The position numbers and the translations under genes were made by a program. From NORP240 sp046047495 (GTDB taxonomy: Bacteria; Pseudomonadota; Gammaproteobacteria; Pseudomonadales; Pseudohongiellaceae), in assembly GCA_046047495.1 (NCBI GenBank), contig JBJOHV010000046.1, positions 83,996 to 147,995 on the forward strand: 64,000 bases of DNA, read 5' to 3'. Positions 42,183 through 50,457 of this stretch are shown piece by piece. The notes under the pieces are model-generated. The model ran no database searches and had not been told where the DNA came from. It was given only the letters and a program-made list of their open reading frames with translations. How positions within the stretch are numbered: position 1 is the first letter of the stretch; every line of letters starts with the position of its first letter.

Positions 42183-42517
42183 GATTCAAACCTCGGATGG
42201 ACCACCCATTGACGGGTGGATAATGGCATTTTCCCTCCCAACCTATTGCGGCAAGGTTGCAGGAAAGTGACTGTTCGCAGGATAGCCAGAGCGAATCTCC
42301 ACCTGCTTGACCAGGATCAAACCGCGGCGGCCCGCGTTCGCTTGACGAAGGGTAACGAAGGGGACACTGATAACTCAATAACTTAAGGCGGAAGTAATTA
42401 ACCCCGGAAAAATTAAGTTATTAAGCTATCAGTGTCCCTGGTTTGTGGTGAGCCGGGCAAATGCCGTATGATGCGCCGCCCGAGCCGTTCAACCCCGGCT
42501 CACCCGCAGAGGATCTT
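42183..42517. other. 335-bp intergenic region with hairpin and repeat B2
   Basis: Upstream of both the exb/tonB operon (leftward) and the DUF1993 gene (rightward). It contains a short hairpin CCACCC-ATTGAC-GGGTGG (42202-42219), 20 bp before the DUF3450 start, and the repeat at 42360-42441. No further gene is supported. A leftward promoter for the operon is expected but no clear consensus was found. Confidence 0.6.
42360..42441. repeat. Palindromic repeat, family B copy 2
   Basis: GGGGACACTGATAACTCAATAACTTA at the left (42360 on) pairs with TAAGTTATTAAGCTATCAGTGTCCC at the right, with the central GGCGGAAG shared with copy B1 in the same orientation. With B1 it brackets the whole TonB2-type operon. 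Confidence 0.93.
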
Positions 42518-43024
42518 ATGAACATCACCATGTACCAGAGCTCAATCCCCCTGTTTCAACGCTTCCTGGACAATCTGTCCGGCATCCTGGAAAAGGCCGC
42601 CACCTTTGCAGCGGAGGAGGGCATGGACGAGAAAGTGCTCACCGGCTACCGCCTGTACCCCAACATGTTCCCGTTGTCCCGTCAGGTGCAGATTGCCTGT
42701 GACGTGATCAAGGGCGCCGGTGCCCGTCTGGCAGGGGTTGAAATGCCGAGTTTTGCGGATACGGAAGTGACCTTCGACGAGCTGCAAGCCCGCATCGAAA
42801 AGACCCAGGCTTTTCTGGAAACCCTGTTGGCGGAGCAGATCGACGGCACCGAAGGCAAGGAGATCAAGCTCAAGATCGGAGACGGCGAGTTGGTGTTTCA
42901 GGGTGCGGAATACCTGCACTACTGGGTGCTGCCCAATATGTATTTCCACATCACCACCGCCTACAACATCCTGCGGCACGTGGGTGTCGACCTGGGCAAG
43001 GCGGACTTCCTGGGCGCCAGATAA
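42518..43024 (+). CDS. DUF1993 family protein
   Basis: The 168-residue protein starts MNITMYQSSIPLFQRFLDNLSGIL and has the family pattern RLYPNMFPLSRQVQIACD and YWVLPNMYFHITTAYNILRHVGV. DUF1993 is a small helical, DinB-like family of unknown function; the conserved His are compatible with metal binding. The start at 42518 is preferred by AGAGG about 8 bp upstream and by family length. It converges with the next operon at 19 bp. Confidence 0.88.
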   Translation: MNITMYQSSIPLFQRFLDNLSGILEKAATFAAEEGMDEKVLTGYRLYPNMFPLSRQVQIACDVIKGAGARLAGVEMPSFADTEVTFDELQARIEKTQAFLETLLAEQIDGTEGKEIKLKIGDGELVFQGAEYLHYWVLPNMYFHITTAYNILRHVGVDLGKADFLGAR

Positions 43025-43043
43025 ACCGGCTTTCGTCCGCGGT

Positions 43044-43661
43044 TCAGCGCTGTTTCCAGACCTGGAAGACCGACGCCACGTCGGACTTCCAGGTTGGTGT
43101 CAACCAGGTGATCAGCAGGGCTTCCAGGTTGGTCAGGGTGATCGCCGCGATGGCGATATGCACGGGGATCATTGACCAGCCGCTCAACAGACTGACGACT
43201 GCCACCAGGGTGAGAAACCAGGAAATCTTGGCCGCCCGGGTGTGGTAACTCGGCCAGCGCCGGTATTTCACAAAACCGGCGAGGGTGGACACGCCATAAC
43301 TGCCCAGCGCCACAGTGATCCACAGTAATTCATCCCGCAGTGTGCTGCCTTCCATCCACAGCAAACCGAACGCCAGGGCCGCATACAGGGCGGCGTCGGC
43401 CCAGCTGTCCAGTCGCGCGCCGAACACGGAACGCTGATTCAACAGGATGGCCAGCTTGCCATCCAGCCAATCGGTCACCGTGAGTGCCAGGAACAGCCAC
43501 AGGAAGGCGTCGGTGGCCATGGCCAGGGCCAGGGGGATCAGCACCAGCGAGCCCGCCAGGCGGATGAAACTGAGGATATTCGGCACGGTGAACAGGCGGT
43601 TCGACACCTGCCCCGCGGTGCCATCCACGGCATAGTCCTTGTCCTGGCTCACCCCAGCCAT
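43044..43661 (-). CDS. CDP-alcohol phosphatidyltransferase (YnbA-like)
   Basis: The 205-residue membrane protein holds the CDP-alcohol phosphotransferase region DWLDGKLAILLNQRSVFGAR, then LDSWAD. It fits D-x2-D-G-x2-A-R-x8-G-x3-D-x3-D except that Ile takes the Arg position after the Ala. It transfers a phosphatidyl group from CDP-diacylglycerol to an alcohol such as glycerol phosphate or another acceptor; E. coli YnbA has the same size. It overlaps the CdsA-like gene by 13 bp and is the last gene of the operon. Confidence 0.87.
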   Translation of the reverse strand: MAGVSQDKDYAVDGTAGQVSNRLFTVPNILSFIRLAGSLVLIPLALAMATDAFLWLFLALTVTDWLDGKLAILLNQRSVFGARLDSWADAALYAALAFGLLWMEGSTLRDELLWITVALGSYGVSTLAGFVKYRRWPSYHTRAAKISWFLTLVAVVSLLSGWSMIPVHIAIAAITLTNLEALLITWLTPTWKSDVASVFQVWKQR

Positions 43662-44635
43662 CCCATGACGAAGTAGTAAAACACCGGCGCCGTCATGGTG
43701 AGGCTGTCGATGCGATCGATGATGCCTCCCATGCCCGGCAGCAGATTGCTGCTGTCCTTGACACCCGCGTCACGCTTCACCGCCGACATGTTGATGTCGC
43801 CGAAATACCCTGCGAAGGAGATCAGCAGCGCGGCCAGTACCGGCGTCAGCATCGGGTGCAGTCCCGCCGGGATGAACGAAGGTGCTGAGAGGGACCCAAG
43901 ACCCGTGAGCAGTGGGGCGGTCAGCGGCGCGAGAATGACGATGACCAGCATGCCGCCGATGAAGCCCTCGAGGGTCTTGTTGGGGGAGATGACCGGCGCG
44001 ATGCAATGCCGCTTGTGGGCGCCGAAGCGCCGCCCCACGATGGCCTGGAAGATGTCATCACACTCGGTGAGGATGACCAGAAACAGGAACCACCCCAGCG
44101 GACCCAGGGGTCCGGTCTGGGTCTGGGGCAGGTTCAGCAGCAACGCGGCATGGGAGACACCATAGCCGACGAACATGATGCCCCACAGAAAACCGCCGGC
44201 AGCACGGACATAACCTTTCGGTTGGTCCGTGATGAGCAACAGAAAGGCGATGGTGAGTGGAGCGGCCACCGGCAGAAACACGGGGTACAGGGTATCCAAG
44301 CCCAGCACCACCAGGGCGTAGTGGATGAGAATCAATCCGTAGCCCGCACGTATGGCGTGACGGTCTTCGTGACGCGGCAGGTACAGGCGGGTGATTTCCT
44401 GCCAGCCGATGCAGCTGGCCGTGGCGAGCAGCAAACCGATGCCGGGTTTCCCCAGCAGCAGTGCGGCACTGACCAGCAGGGCCAAAATCCACCAGGTACG
44501 CAGGCTGGCCAGGCGCTTCCTGCGCAGTTCCGGCTCCGAGTTGCGCAGGGCGAAAAGGCGGACCGCGGTTCCTCCGGTGAGGGCGGCCAGCAGGCCGGCA
44601 ATGGCCCACAGGATTTCCGTGACGGGTGCATTCAT
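43649..44635 (-). CDS. CDP-diacylglycerol synthase-like protein (YnbB/CdsA family)
   Basis: The 328-residue multi-pass protein ends with the CdsA signature SAVKRDAGVKDSSNLLPG, then GGIIDRIDSL. CdsA makes CDP-diacylglycerol from phosphatidate and CTP. Being paired with a CDP-alcohol phosphatidyltransferase resembles the E. coli ynbA-ynbB pair, so it may serve a dedicated lipid, not bulk phospholipid synthesis. It overlaps the TVP38 gene by 4 bp. Confidence 0.88.
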   Translation of the reverse strand: MNAPVTEILWAIAGLLAALTGGTAVRLFALRNSEPELRRKRLASLRTWWILALLVSAALLLGKPGIGLLLATASCIGWQEITRLYLPRHEDRHAIRAGYGLILIHYALVVLGLDTLYPVFLPVAAPLTIAFLLLITDQPKGYVRAAGGFLWGIMFVGYGVSHAALLLNLPQTQTGPLGPLGWFLFLVILTECDDIFQAIVGRRFGAHKRHCIAPVISPNKTLEGFIGGMLVIVILAPLTAPLLTGLGSLSAPSFIPAGLHPMLTPVLAALLISFAGYFGDINMSAVKRDAGVKDSSNLLPGMGGIIDRIDSLTMTAPVFYYFVMGWLG

Positions 44636-45390
44636 CTCATTCGCTCCTTCTGGGATTGTTGGATGGTGGCATCATGAGCGGCACCGTCAGCGCCGGGAAT
44701 GCTGAAACGGCTCACCAGCCAGCGCACCACCACGGGCAGCAGCGCACAGCCGATGAGTGCCAGAACCAGTGGCAGGTCGATGAAGGATGCCGCACCGGCC
44801 GCAGCCAGCTCGTGCAGGGACGGCAGGCGGATCCCCACCACGATCCAGATGACATTGGCAGGCAGCAGGCCGATGAAGGTGGTCCACAAAAACGTCCAGC
44901 TTCTCACCCGGCTGGCACCACTGACCGGATTGACGATCGAGAACGGCGCATGGGCCATTCTCAGGGTCAGCAAATAGAACGCACCTTCCTTTTCCAGATG
45001 GTTGTTCATCAGCAACAGGAAACTGGCATAGCGGCGTTCGATGGCTTCCTGAAAAAGGTAGCGGCTCAGCCAGAATATACACATAGCCGCAATGGTGAGC
45101 CCCAGTGACACGGTGATCAACGCCGGCCAGAAACCGAACAACCAGCCCCACACGATCGCCTTGCCCCCGGTGCCGGGTATGAAAGCCAGGGCCAGGTAGA
45201 CGCCGAATCCCAGCAGCATCGCGCGCCAGCCATTGAGTGCTATGTAATCACGCAGTTGGGCCTCCTGCCGTGCCAGCTCGTCGAGGGAGACGTACTGGTT
45301 GGCATACCAGGAAACCGCGACCAGCACCAGGACAGTCAGCCCCAACACCAGGGCCTTGTGATGACGGCGCTTTGTCGTTGTCGCGGTCAT
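44632..45390 (-). CDS. TVP38/TMEM64 (DedA-like) membrane protein
   Basis: The 252-residue protein has an N-terminal helix, then the VTT-domain signature FIPGTGGKAIVWGWLFGFW, then RMAHAPFSIVNPVSGASRVR and further helices. Related VTT proteins act as lipid scramblases or undecaprenyl-phosphate recycling proteins, which suits the lipid-enzyme neighbours. Its start overlaps the phosphoesterase stop (ATGA). Confidence 0.87.
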   Translation of the reverse strand: MTATTTKRRHHKALVLGLTVLVLVAVSWYANQYVSLDELARQEAQLRDYIALNGWRAMLLGFGVYLALAFIPGTGGKAIVWGWLFGFWPALITVSLGLTIAAMCIFWLSRYLFQEAIERRYASFLLLMNNHLEKEGAFYLLTLRMAHAPFSIVNPVSGASRVRSWTFLWTTFIGLLPANVIWIVVGIRLPSLHELAAAGAASFIDLPLVLALIGCALLPVVVRWLVSRFSIPGADGAAHDATIQQSQKERMR

Positions 45391-46244
45391 GGGACCGGCG
45401 ACCCGGGGTGTCCGGCGCGAAACAGCCGTCCGGGACGGGGGAACAGGTGCTGGCTGAGGGGGGCAAAACTGCCGGCTTTTTCATAATAGATGTAATGGGT
45501 GACTCTAAGCGTTTCGGAGCCTGCCTCGATCAGATTGAAGGTGTTCTCATTGCGCTCCCGGCCCTTGCCGCGACTGGACGTGGTGGTGCCGCATTGCACG
45601 ATGATCACGCCACGCTCGCGATGGTGGCCGGGGAAAAAGTCCAGGGAGTTGCCGATGTAGGCCCGATGCAGATGGCCGCCGAGAATCATCTCTACCCGGT
45701 TCTCCACGAAGCATTCGATGGCCCGCTTCGAGCCCGGCATGGAAATGTCCAGCACGCGGTCGTGACCGGGCGCAAAGTGGTGATGGGCGACGATGATCCT
45801 GACCTTGTCCTCGCTGATGTCGCGGAAAGACTGTGCGCAATGGGACAGCTGATGCCGGTCGATGCGCCCGTTGGAAATGCTGCGCCGCGGCGCCGTCGAA
45901 TCCAGGCCCACCATGACCACGTTGCCCACCTGCAGCACCGGATTGAGATCGGGAGAAATGATTTCCCGATACAGGGCGTGGGGTTTGAAAAGCCGTTCAA
46001 AAATACGCCACAGGGCCACATCGTGATTGCCGGGGATTACCAGCAGGGGAACCTCGGGCAGACGCTTGAAGAAATCCCGGGCCTCCTCGAACTGGGCGCG
46101 GGTGGCACGCTGGGTGATATCACCGCTCACCACGATGGTGTCCGGCGCCAGGCTTGGAATGGTGCGCAACAGGGCCTGGGCCACGGCAGGCACGAAGGGG
46201 GGGCCGAAATGCAGATCAGAGATGTGCAGAATGCGGGTGCTCAT
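45387..46244 (-). CDS. Metallophosphoesterase
   Basis: The 285-residue protein has the dinuclear-metal motifs in order: DLHFG, VVSGDITQ, VIPGNHDV, AHHHFAP and LGGHLHRA. The start MSTRILHISDLH (46244) gives a motif at the N-terminus as usual. Substrate unknown; in this operon a phospholipid intermediate or nucleotide-linked compound is possible. It overlaps the upstream phosphoribosyltransferase gene by 29 bp. Confidence 0.92.
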   Translation of the reverse strand: MSTRILHISDLHFGPPFVPAVAQALLRTIPSLAPDTIVVSGDITQRATRAQFEEARDFFKRLPEVPLLVIPGNHDVALWRIFERLFKPHALYREIISPDLNPVLQVGNVVMVGLDSTAPRRSISNGRIDRHQLSHCAQSFRDISEDKVRIIVAHHHFAPGHDRVLDISMPGSKRAIECFVENRVEMILGGHLHRAYIGNSLDFFPGHHRERGVIIVQCGTTTSSRGKGRERNENTFNLIEAGSETLRVTHYIYYEKAGSFAPLSQHLFPRPGRLFRAGHPGSPVP

Positions 46245-46842
46245 CGAGCAACTCCAGAATTTTGTGCAGCAGTGGCTCCGCCGCATCGATCCCATGATTA
46301 TCCAGCAGAGTCCGACGCAGTGCCGGGATATCCCGCTGGGAGGCATAATGGCTGCGGATGAGTCCGCCCACGTCTTCCACGGCGGCCCAGGGATAGATGA
46401 TCCAGTGCCACTCGGTCACCAGCGCGGCTTTGAAATCCACCCTGAAAACGGAATTCTGCTTTTCATGGAGCACGGCGGTGCGAATGGAGGCGGGTTGCCG
46501 GGCGCTCACGTGAGCGATCGCCGCCTGCAGGGTGTCGCCGGTGTCGTTCACGTCGTCGGCGATCAGCACGTGTCTGCCGCGGATGTCCGCGGCCAGCGGG
46601 TACAGCACCCGTGCCTGGCCGGCCTGGCTGGCCGCCGCGCTGTAGTGGCGGATGCTGATGGAAGTCATGTCCCGCACATTCAGAAAATCGCAAAGAAAGC
46701 GCGCGGGGGCAAAGCCGCCGCGGGCGATGGCAATGATCAGGTCCGGGCGGAACGGTGAGGCGAGAATCGCCTTGGCCACCCGGAAGGACAACTCATAGAC
46801 CTCCGGCAGGGAAATCAGCTCGCAGCGCAGGGACTCCTTCAC
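46216..46842 (-). CDS. Phosphoribosyltransferase domain protein
   Basis: The 208-residue protein has the type I PRTase PRPP loop VLIADDVNDTGDTLQ, an early IIAIARGGFAPARFL, and FRVDFKAALVTEWHWIIYPW near the hood. The pattern is closest to xanthine/hypoxanthine-type PRTases, but the base is unknown. It overlaps the previous PRTase by 4 bp and the phosphoesterase by 29 bp. Confidence 0.88.
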   Translation of the reverse strand: MKESLRCELISLPEVYELSFRVAKAILASPFRPDLIIAIARGGFAPARFLCDFLNVRDMTSISIRHYSAAASQAGQARVLYPLAADIRGRHVLIADDVNDTGDTLQAAIAHVSARQPASIRTAVLHEKQNSVFRVDFKAALVTEWHWIIYPWAAVEDVGGLIRSHYASQRDIPALRRTLLDNHGIDAAEPLLHKILELLDEHPHSAHL

Positions 46843-47525
46843 AGACTCGGTTCCCCCCGGGCTCGGCTTGGTGGGTGGGTGGTGCCTCGGGCCGCTTTCA
46901 ACAGAGCCATGGCCTCCTGGTCGGTAACCTGGGAAAAGTCTTCAAAAAAATGGCCCACTGACATGAACACGGCGGGCGTGTGCAGGATCACCAGATCATC
47001 CACACCTGTTTTCAGCATTGCCACGGCCTCCCGGGACGCCACCGCAGCCGCCACGATGAGACGGGCCGGATGACGCAGTCGCACCTCATGAATGGCACCC
47101 ATCATGGTGGAGCCGGTGGCGATGCCATCATCCACGATGATCACGGTGCGGCCGACCATGTCGGCCGGAGTCTCCGGCAATCCGTAGTCCTGTCGACGTT
47201 GTTTCAGCAATTTCACCTGGCGGGGAATTTCCTGCTTCAGGTAATCCGCACTGATGTTCCACTGCTCCACCCCGGGGAAGCGGTAACCGTGGCCGGACAG
47301 CCCCACCGACCCGATGGCCAGCTCCGGTTGCCCGGGGGCTGGGATCTTGTGGACCAGCACCACATCCAGATCAGCGTTCAGGCGGTCGGCAATGACCCGC
47401 GCCATGGGGACCGCACCCCGGGGGATGGCCAGCACCAGGGGCCGCGATCCGGACTGTGCCGCCACGGTGGATCCTAGCTGTTCAGCCAGCAGCTCAGCGG
47501 CATGCAGGCGGTCTCTGAAGATCAT
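46839..47525 (-). CDS. Second phosphoribosyltransferase-domain protein
   Basis: The 228-residue protein has LVLAIPRGAVPMARVIADRL, the pyrophosphate-loop region, then the PRPP loop VIIVDDGIATGSTMMGA. It belongs to the broad ComF-unrelated PRTase group that often occurs fused to hydrolases in actinobacteria and proteobacteria. The start MIFRDRL at 47525 is chosen by homology-like onset; upstream sequence does not look coding. It heads the six-gene operon. Confidence 0.87.
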   Translation of the reverse strand: MIFRDRLHAAELLAEQLGSTVAAQSGSRPLVLAIPRGAVPMARVIADRLNADLDVVLVHKIPAPGQPELAIGSVGLSGHGYRFPGVEQWNISADYLKQEIPRQVKLLKQRRQDYGLPETPADMVGRTVIIVDDGIATGSTMMGAIHEVRLRHPARLIVAAAVASREAVAMLKTGVDDLVILHTPAVFMSVGHFFEDFSQVTDQEAMALLKAARGTTHPPSRARGEPSL

Positions 47526-47670
47526 CCCAATGGCCCGGTGTGGAGTTGCCTTTGCATTGCAGGGTATGAACAAAGCCACCGGCAGGCAACTGGCAGAGTG
47601 TGGAAATTCCAAACGATCATGATGTAAATCAGGCAGTGCCGCCCGCAGGACGCGGCAATGCCCCCGGACA

Positions 47671-48654
47671 TCACGCCAGTCCGCCGGGTGAGCCTCCGAA
47701 CAGCTGACCCAGGTGGGGGTGATCCTGCACCAGAATGGCCAGCATCCCGGTGCGGCCTTCACTGTTTACGTAATCAAGAAAGGCGCGCCCGATCACCGAC
47801 ATGCGTTTGTTCTTGAGATGGGCCAGATGCCAGCTGTTGACGATCGGCAGGTGGGACACATTGAGCTCCCGCAAACCGGTGCGGCCTCCATAGGTGAGGG
47901 TGTGGCCGGACACAATGGACACGCCCAGCCCCGAAATCACCGCATGCTTTATCGCCTCATTGCTCTCGATGGTCATCTTTACATTGAGCTGAACACCGCG
48001 CTTGTGCATGGCGGCCTCGATGGCATGACGGGTGCCGGAGCCCGATTCCCGCATCAGAAACGGGTAGGCGGCGAATTCCTGCAGGGTAACCTTGGTTTTC
48101 CGCGCCAGGGGATGATCCTCCGGTGCGATGGCCACCAGGGGATTGGGCAGGAACTCGTGCAGCACCACCCGGTCGTCCTCGGGGGGGTGACTGAACACGT
48201 AGAAGTCGTCCAGCCCCGACTCCAGGCGCTCCAGGATCTGGCGCCGGTTGGCTACCTTGAGCTCCACATCGATGTCCGGGTAGCGCCGACAGAAATCCCC
48301 CAGCAAATGGGGAATGAAGTATTTCGAGGTGGTCACCACGCCGAGCCGCAGGGTGCCGGCCTTGAGTCCCTTGAAATCCGCCAGGGTCATGTCCAGGTCC
48401 TCCAGACGCTGCAGGATCTCCCGCGCGCTGCGCACCACCGCCTCCCCGGCCTCGGTGAACACCAGCTTGCGGCCCACCTGGTCGTAAAGTGGCAGGCCGA
48501 TGGCGTCCACCAGCTTCTTCATCTGCATGGACACTGTGGGCTGGGTGAGGTGCAAAGCTTCCGAGGCAGCGGTGATGGAGCCCTGCTCATGGACCGCCAG
48601 GAGAATTTCCAGCTGACGGAAGGTACCGATGTAGGCATGCAGGCGGGATTTCAT
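47671..48654 (-). CDS. LysR-family regulator, CbbR/CmpR-like
   Basis: The 327-residue protein starts with the winged helix FRQLEILLAVHEQGSITAAS, EALHLTQPTVSMQMKKL and VGRKLVFTEAGEAVV, followed by a LysR effector domain (TLRLGVVTTSKYFIPHLLG, then FLMRESGSGTRHAIE). These motifs resemble CbbR and CmpR, which sense carbon status. It is divergent from the gene set for a bicarbonate carrier, the classic LysR arrangement. The shared region is 118 bp. Confidence 0.9.
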   Translation of the reverse strand: MKSRLHAYIGTFRQLEILLAVHEQGSITAASEALHLTQPTVSMQMKKLVDAIGLPLYDQVGRKLVFTEAGEAVVRSAREILQRLEDLDMTLADFKGLKAGTLRLGVVTTSKYFIPHLLGDFCRRYPDIDVELKVANRRQILERLESGLDDFYVFSHPPEDDRVVLHEFLPNPLVAIAPEDHPLARKTKVTLQEFAAYPFLMRESGSGTRHAIEAAMHKRGVQLNVKMTIESNEAIKHAVISGLGVSIVSGHTLTYGGRTGLRELNVSHLPIVNSWHLAHLKNKRMSVIGRAFLDYVNSEGRTGMLAILVQDHPHLGQLFGGSPGGLA

Positions 48655-48772
48655 GGCGGGTAATTATAAACTTATATCTATGCTAAAGATAAACAATATC
48701 GATTTTAATCTATAGTCAAAACCCCCCATCATTGCGCCTGTCTCACTGACCACCAACCAAAGGACGCAAACC
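48655..48772. promoter_or_regulatory. AT-rich divergent LysR/sbtA control region
   Basis: The segment 48661-48722 is strongly AT-rich for this genome (TTATAAACTTATATC, then GATAAACAATATCGATTTTAATC). Several T-N11-A pairs occur, as in LysR operators, but too many to choose one. It contains the two divergent promoters by position. Confidence 0.5.
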
Positions 48773-49003
48773 ATGCCCAGCAAAGCACTGACCTTCGAAC
48801 TCTTCACCGCCGGCAGCCTGATTCTGGGTGGCGCCACGTTGTTCATGCTGGGCCTCGCGGCGTCGGGCCTGCTGGTGGTGGGCTGTCTGCTGCTGGTGTT
48901 CACCCTGACCCGTTACCGGGCCTGGCTGCCGGTGGGAGGGCGCAGCCCCTGGCGCGACCGCGCCATGGCCGCCGCAAGCCCTGCAAGACAAGGGCTGCAA
49001 TAA
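48773..49003 (+). CDS. Small hydrophobic protein, 76 aa
   Basis: The 76-residue protein has two hydrophobic stretches (about residues 12-26 and 27-45), ending in a basic tail (TRYRAWLPVGGRSPWRDRA). It starts 10 bp after an AAAGGA site, ends 3 bp before the SbtA gene start and is likely translated with it. No family is recognised; it could be a regulatory or accessory peptide of the carrier. Confidence 0.7.
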   Translation: MPSKALTFELFTAGSLILGGATLFMLGLAASGLLVVGCLLLVFTLTRYRAWLPVGGRSPWRDRAMAAASPARQGLQ

Positions 49004-49006
49004 GCC

Positions 49007-49939
49007 ATGCAATTGGACGTCGTCGTCGCCTTTTTCATCCTCGGGCTGCTGGCCCGAAGCCTTAACGCCCGCATCGATTTTCCCGCCGGTTTGTACCAGG
49101 GCATCATCATCTTCCTGCTGCTGGCCATCGGGCTGAAGGGCGGGGTGGCGCTCAATGCCCATGGTTCGGCCGCCGTGGTGCCCCAGGCCCTGGCAGTGCT
49201 GGCGATCGGTCTGCTGATGCCCTTCATCGCCTTCCCCCTGCTTCTCAAGGTGGGTGAACTGTCCCGGGAAAATGCCGCGTCCATCGCCGCCCATTACGGG
49301 TCCGTCAGCATCGGCACCTATGCGGTGGCGGTCAGCTTTCTGGAATCCGCTGGGATTCCCTATGAACCCTATTTCCCATTGTTTGTGGCCATCCTGGAGA
49401 TTCCGGCCATTGCCGTTGGCGTTTGGCTGGCCCGGCGCAGCAACGTGCAACTGGATACCCGCAAGGTTCTCCATGAGGTCTTTCTCAACCAGGGTGTGCT
49501 GCTGCTGGTCGGCGGCCTGGCCATAGGTTGGTTGTGGGGTGCACGTACCGCCACCATCATGCCTTTGTTCACCGACCTGTTTCAGGGCGCATTGGCACTG
49601 TTCCTGCTGCAGATGGGCATGGTGGCAGCGGACAAGGTCGGGGTGTTGCGTCAATACGGTTCATTCATCGCCAGCTTTGCGGTGTTCATGCCCTTGGTCG
49701 GCGCCCTGATCGGTGCGGTCACCGGTCAGGCCCTGGGATTGTCCGCCGGTGGCGTGATGCTGCTGGCCACCCTGGCCGCCAGTTCCTCATACATCGCTGT
49801 ACCGGCCGCCATGGCGGTGGCCGTTCCCGCCGCCAACCAGAGCCTGTCCATCACCGCCTCCCTGGCCGTGACCTTCCCCTTCAACGTGCTGGTGGGAATC
49901 CCGCTTTACGTGGCCCTGGTGGGTCGCATGATGGCCTGA
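49007..49939 (+). CDS. SbtA-type Na+/bicarbonate symporter
   Basis: The 310-residue protein is almost wholly hydrophobic and shows the Sbt_1 family pattern: two inverted halves with GIIIFLLLAIGLKGGVAL and GALALFLLQMGMVAADKVG, and AHYGSVSIGTYAVAV. SbtA imports bicarbonate with Na+; cyanobacterial proteins are about 370 residues, so this one is a short form lacking part of the central loop. It is divergent from a CbbR-like LysR gene and 26 bp before purE. Confidence 0.88.
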   Translation: MQLDVVVAFFILGLLARSLNARIDFPAGLYQGIIIFLLLAIGLKGGVALNAHGSAAVVPQALAVLAIGLLMPFIAFPLLLKVGELSRENAASIAAHYGSVSIGTYAVAVSFLESAGIPYEPYFPLFVAILEIPAIAVGVWLARRSNVQLDTRKVLHEVFLNQGVLLLVGGLAIGWLWGARTATIMPLFTDLFQGALALFLLQMGMVAADKVGVLRQYGSFIASFAVFMPLVGALIGAVTGQALGLSAGGVMLLATLAASSSYIAVPAAMAVAVPAANQSLSITASLAVTFPFNVLVGIPLYVALVGRMMA

Positions 49940-49965
49940 CGCCAAAACCCTGACGAGACCTTGCT

Positions 49966-50457
49966 ATGAGTAGATTGAACTATGCCACCGTGACAATCGT
50001 CATGGGATCGCAGTCCGATTGGCAGACCATGGAGCAGGCCACCCGGCCGCTGCAGGAGTTGGGCGTGGAATTTGCCAGCCAGGTGGTGTCCGCCCATCGC
50101 ACACCCCACCGCCTGTTCGAGTTTGCCAGTGCCGCCCATGGGCAGGGTGTGAAGGTGATTATCGCCGGGGCCGGAGGGGCAGCCCACCTGCCGGGCATGA
50201 TTGCGGCCCTGACCCTTTTGCCGGTGGTGGCGGTGCCGGTGGCCAGCCGTCAGCTCAAAGGGCTCGACAGCCTGCTGTCCATCGCGCAGATGCCAAAAGG
50301 CGTGGCAGTGGCCACCCAGGCCATCGGTGAGGCCGGTGCCTACAACGCCGGACTGCTGGCCGCCCAGATCCTGGCCGTGGGTGACCCGGCACTTACTGCT
50401 CGATTGCAGGCCTGGCGTCAGGCACAGACCGACAGCGTTCCCCTGGAGGTGCAGTGA
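49966..50457 (+). CDS. purE: N5-CAIR mutase
   Basis: The 163-residue class I PurE has GSQSDWQTM, VVSAHRTPHRLFEFA with the catalytic His, and AGAGGAAHLPGM. It converts N5-carboxyaminoimidazole ribonucleotide to CAIR in purine synthesis. Its stop overlaps purK by one base at 50457. Confidence 0.95.
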   Translation: MSRLNYATVTIVMGSQSDWQTMEQATRPLQELGVEFASQVVSAHRTPHRLFEFASAAHGQGVKVIIAGAGGAAHLPGMIAALTLLPVVAVPVASRQLKGLDSLLSIAQMPKGVAVATQAIGEAGAYNAGLLAAQILAVGDPALTARLQAWRQAQTDSVPLEVQ

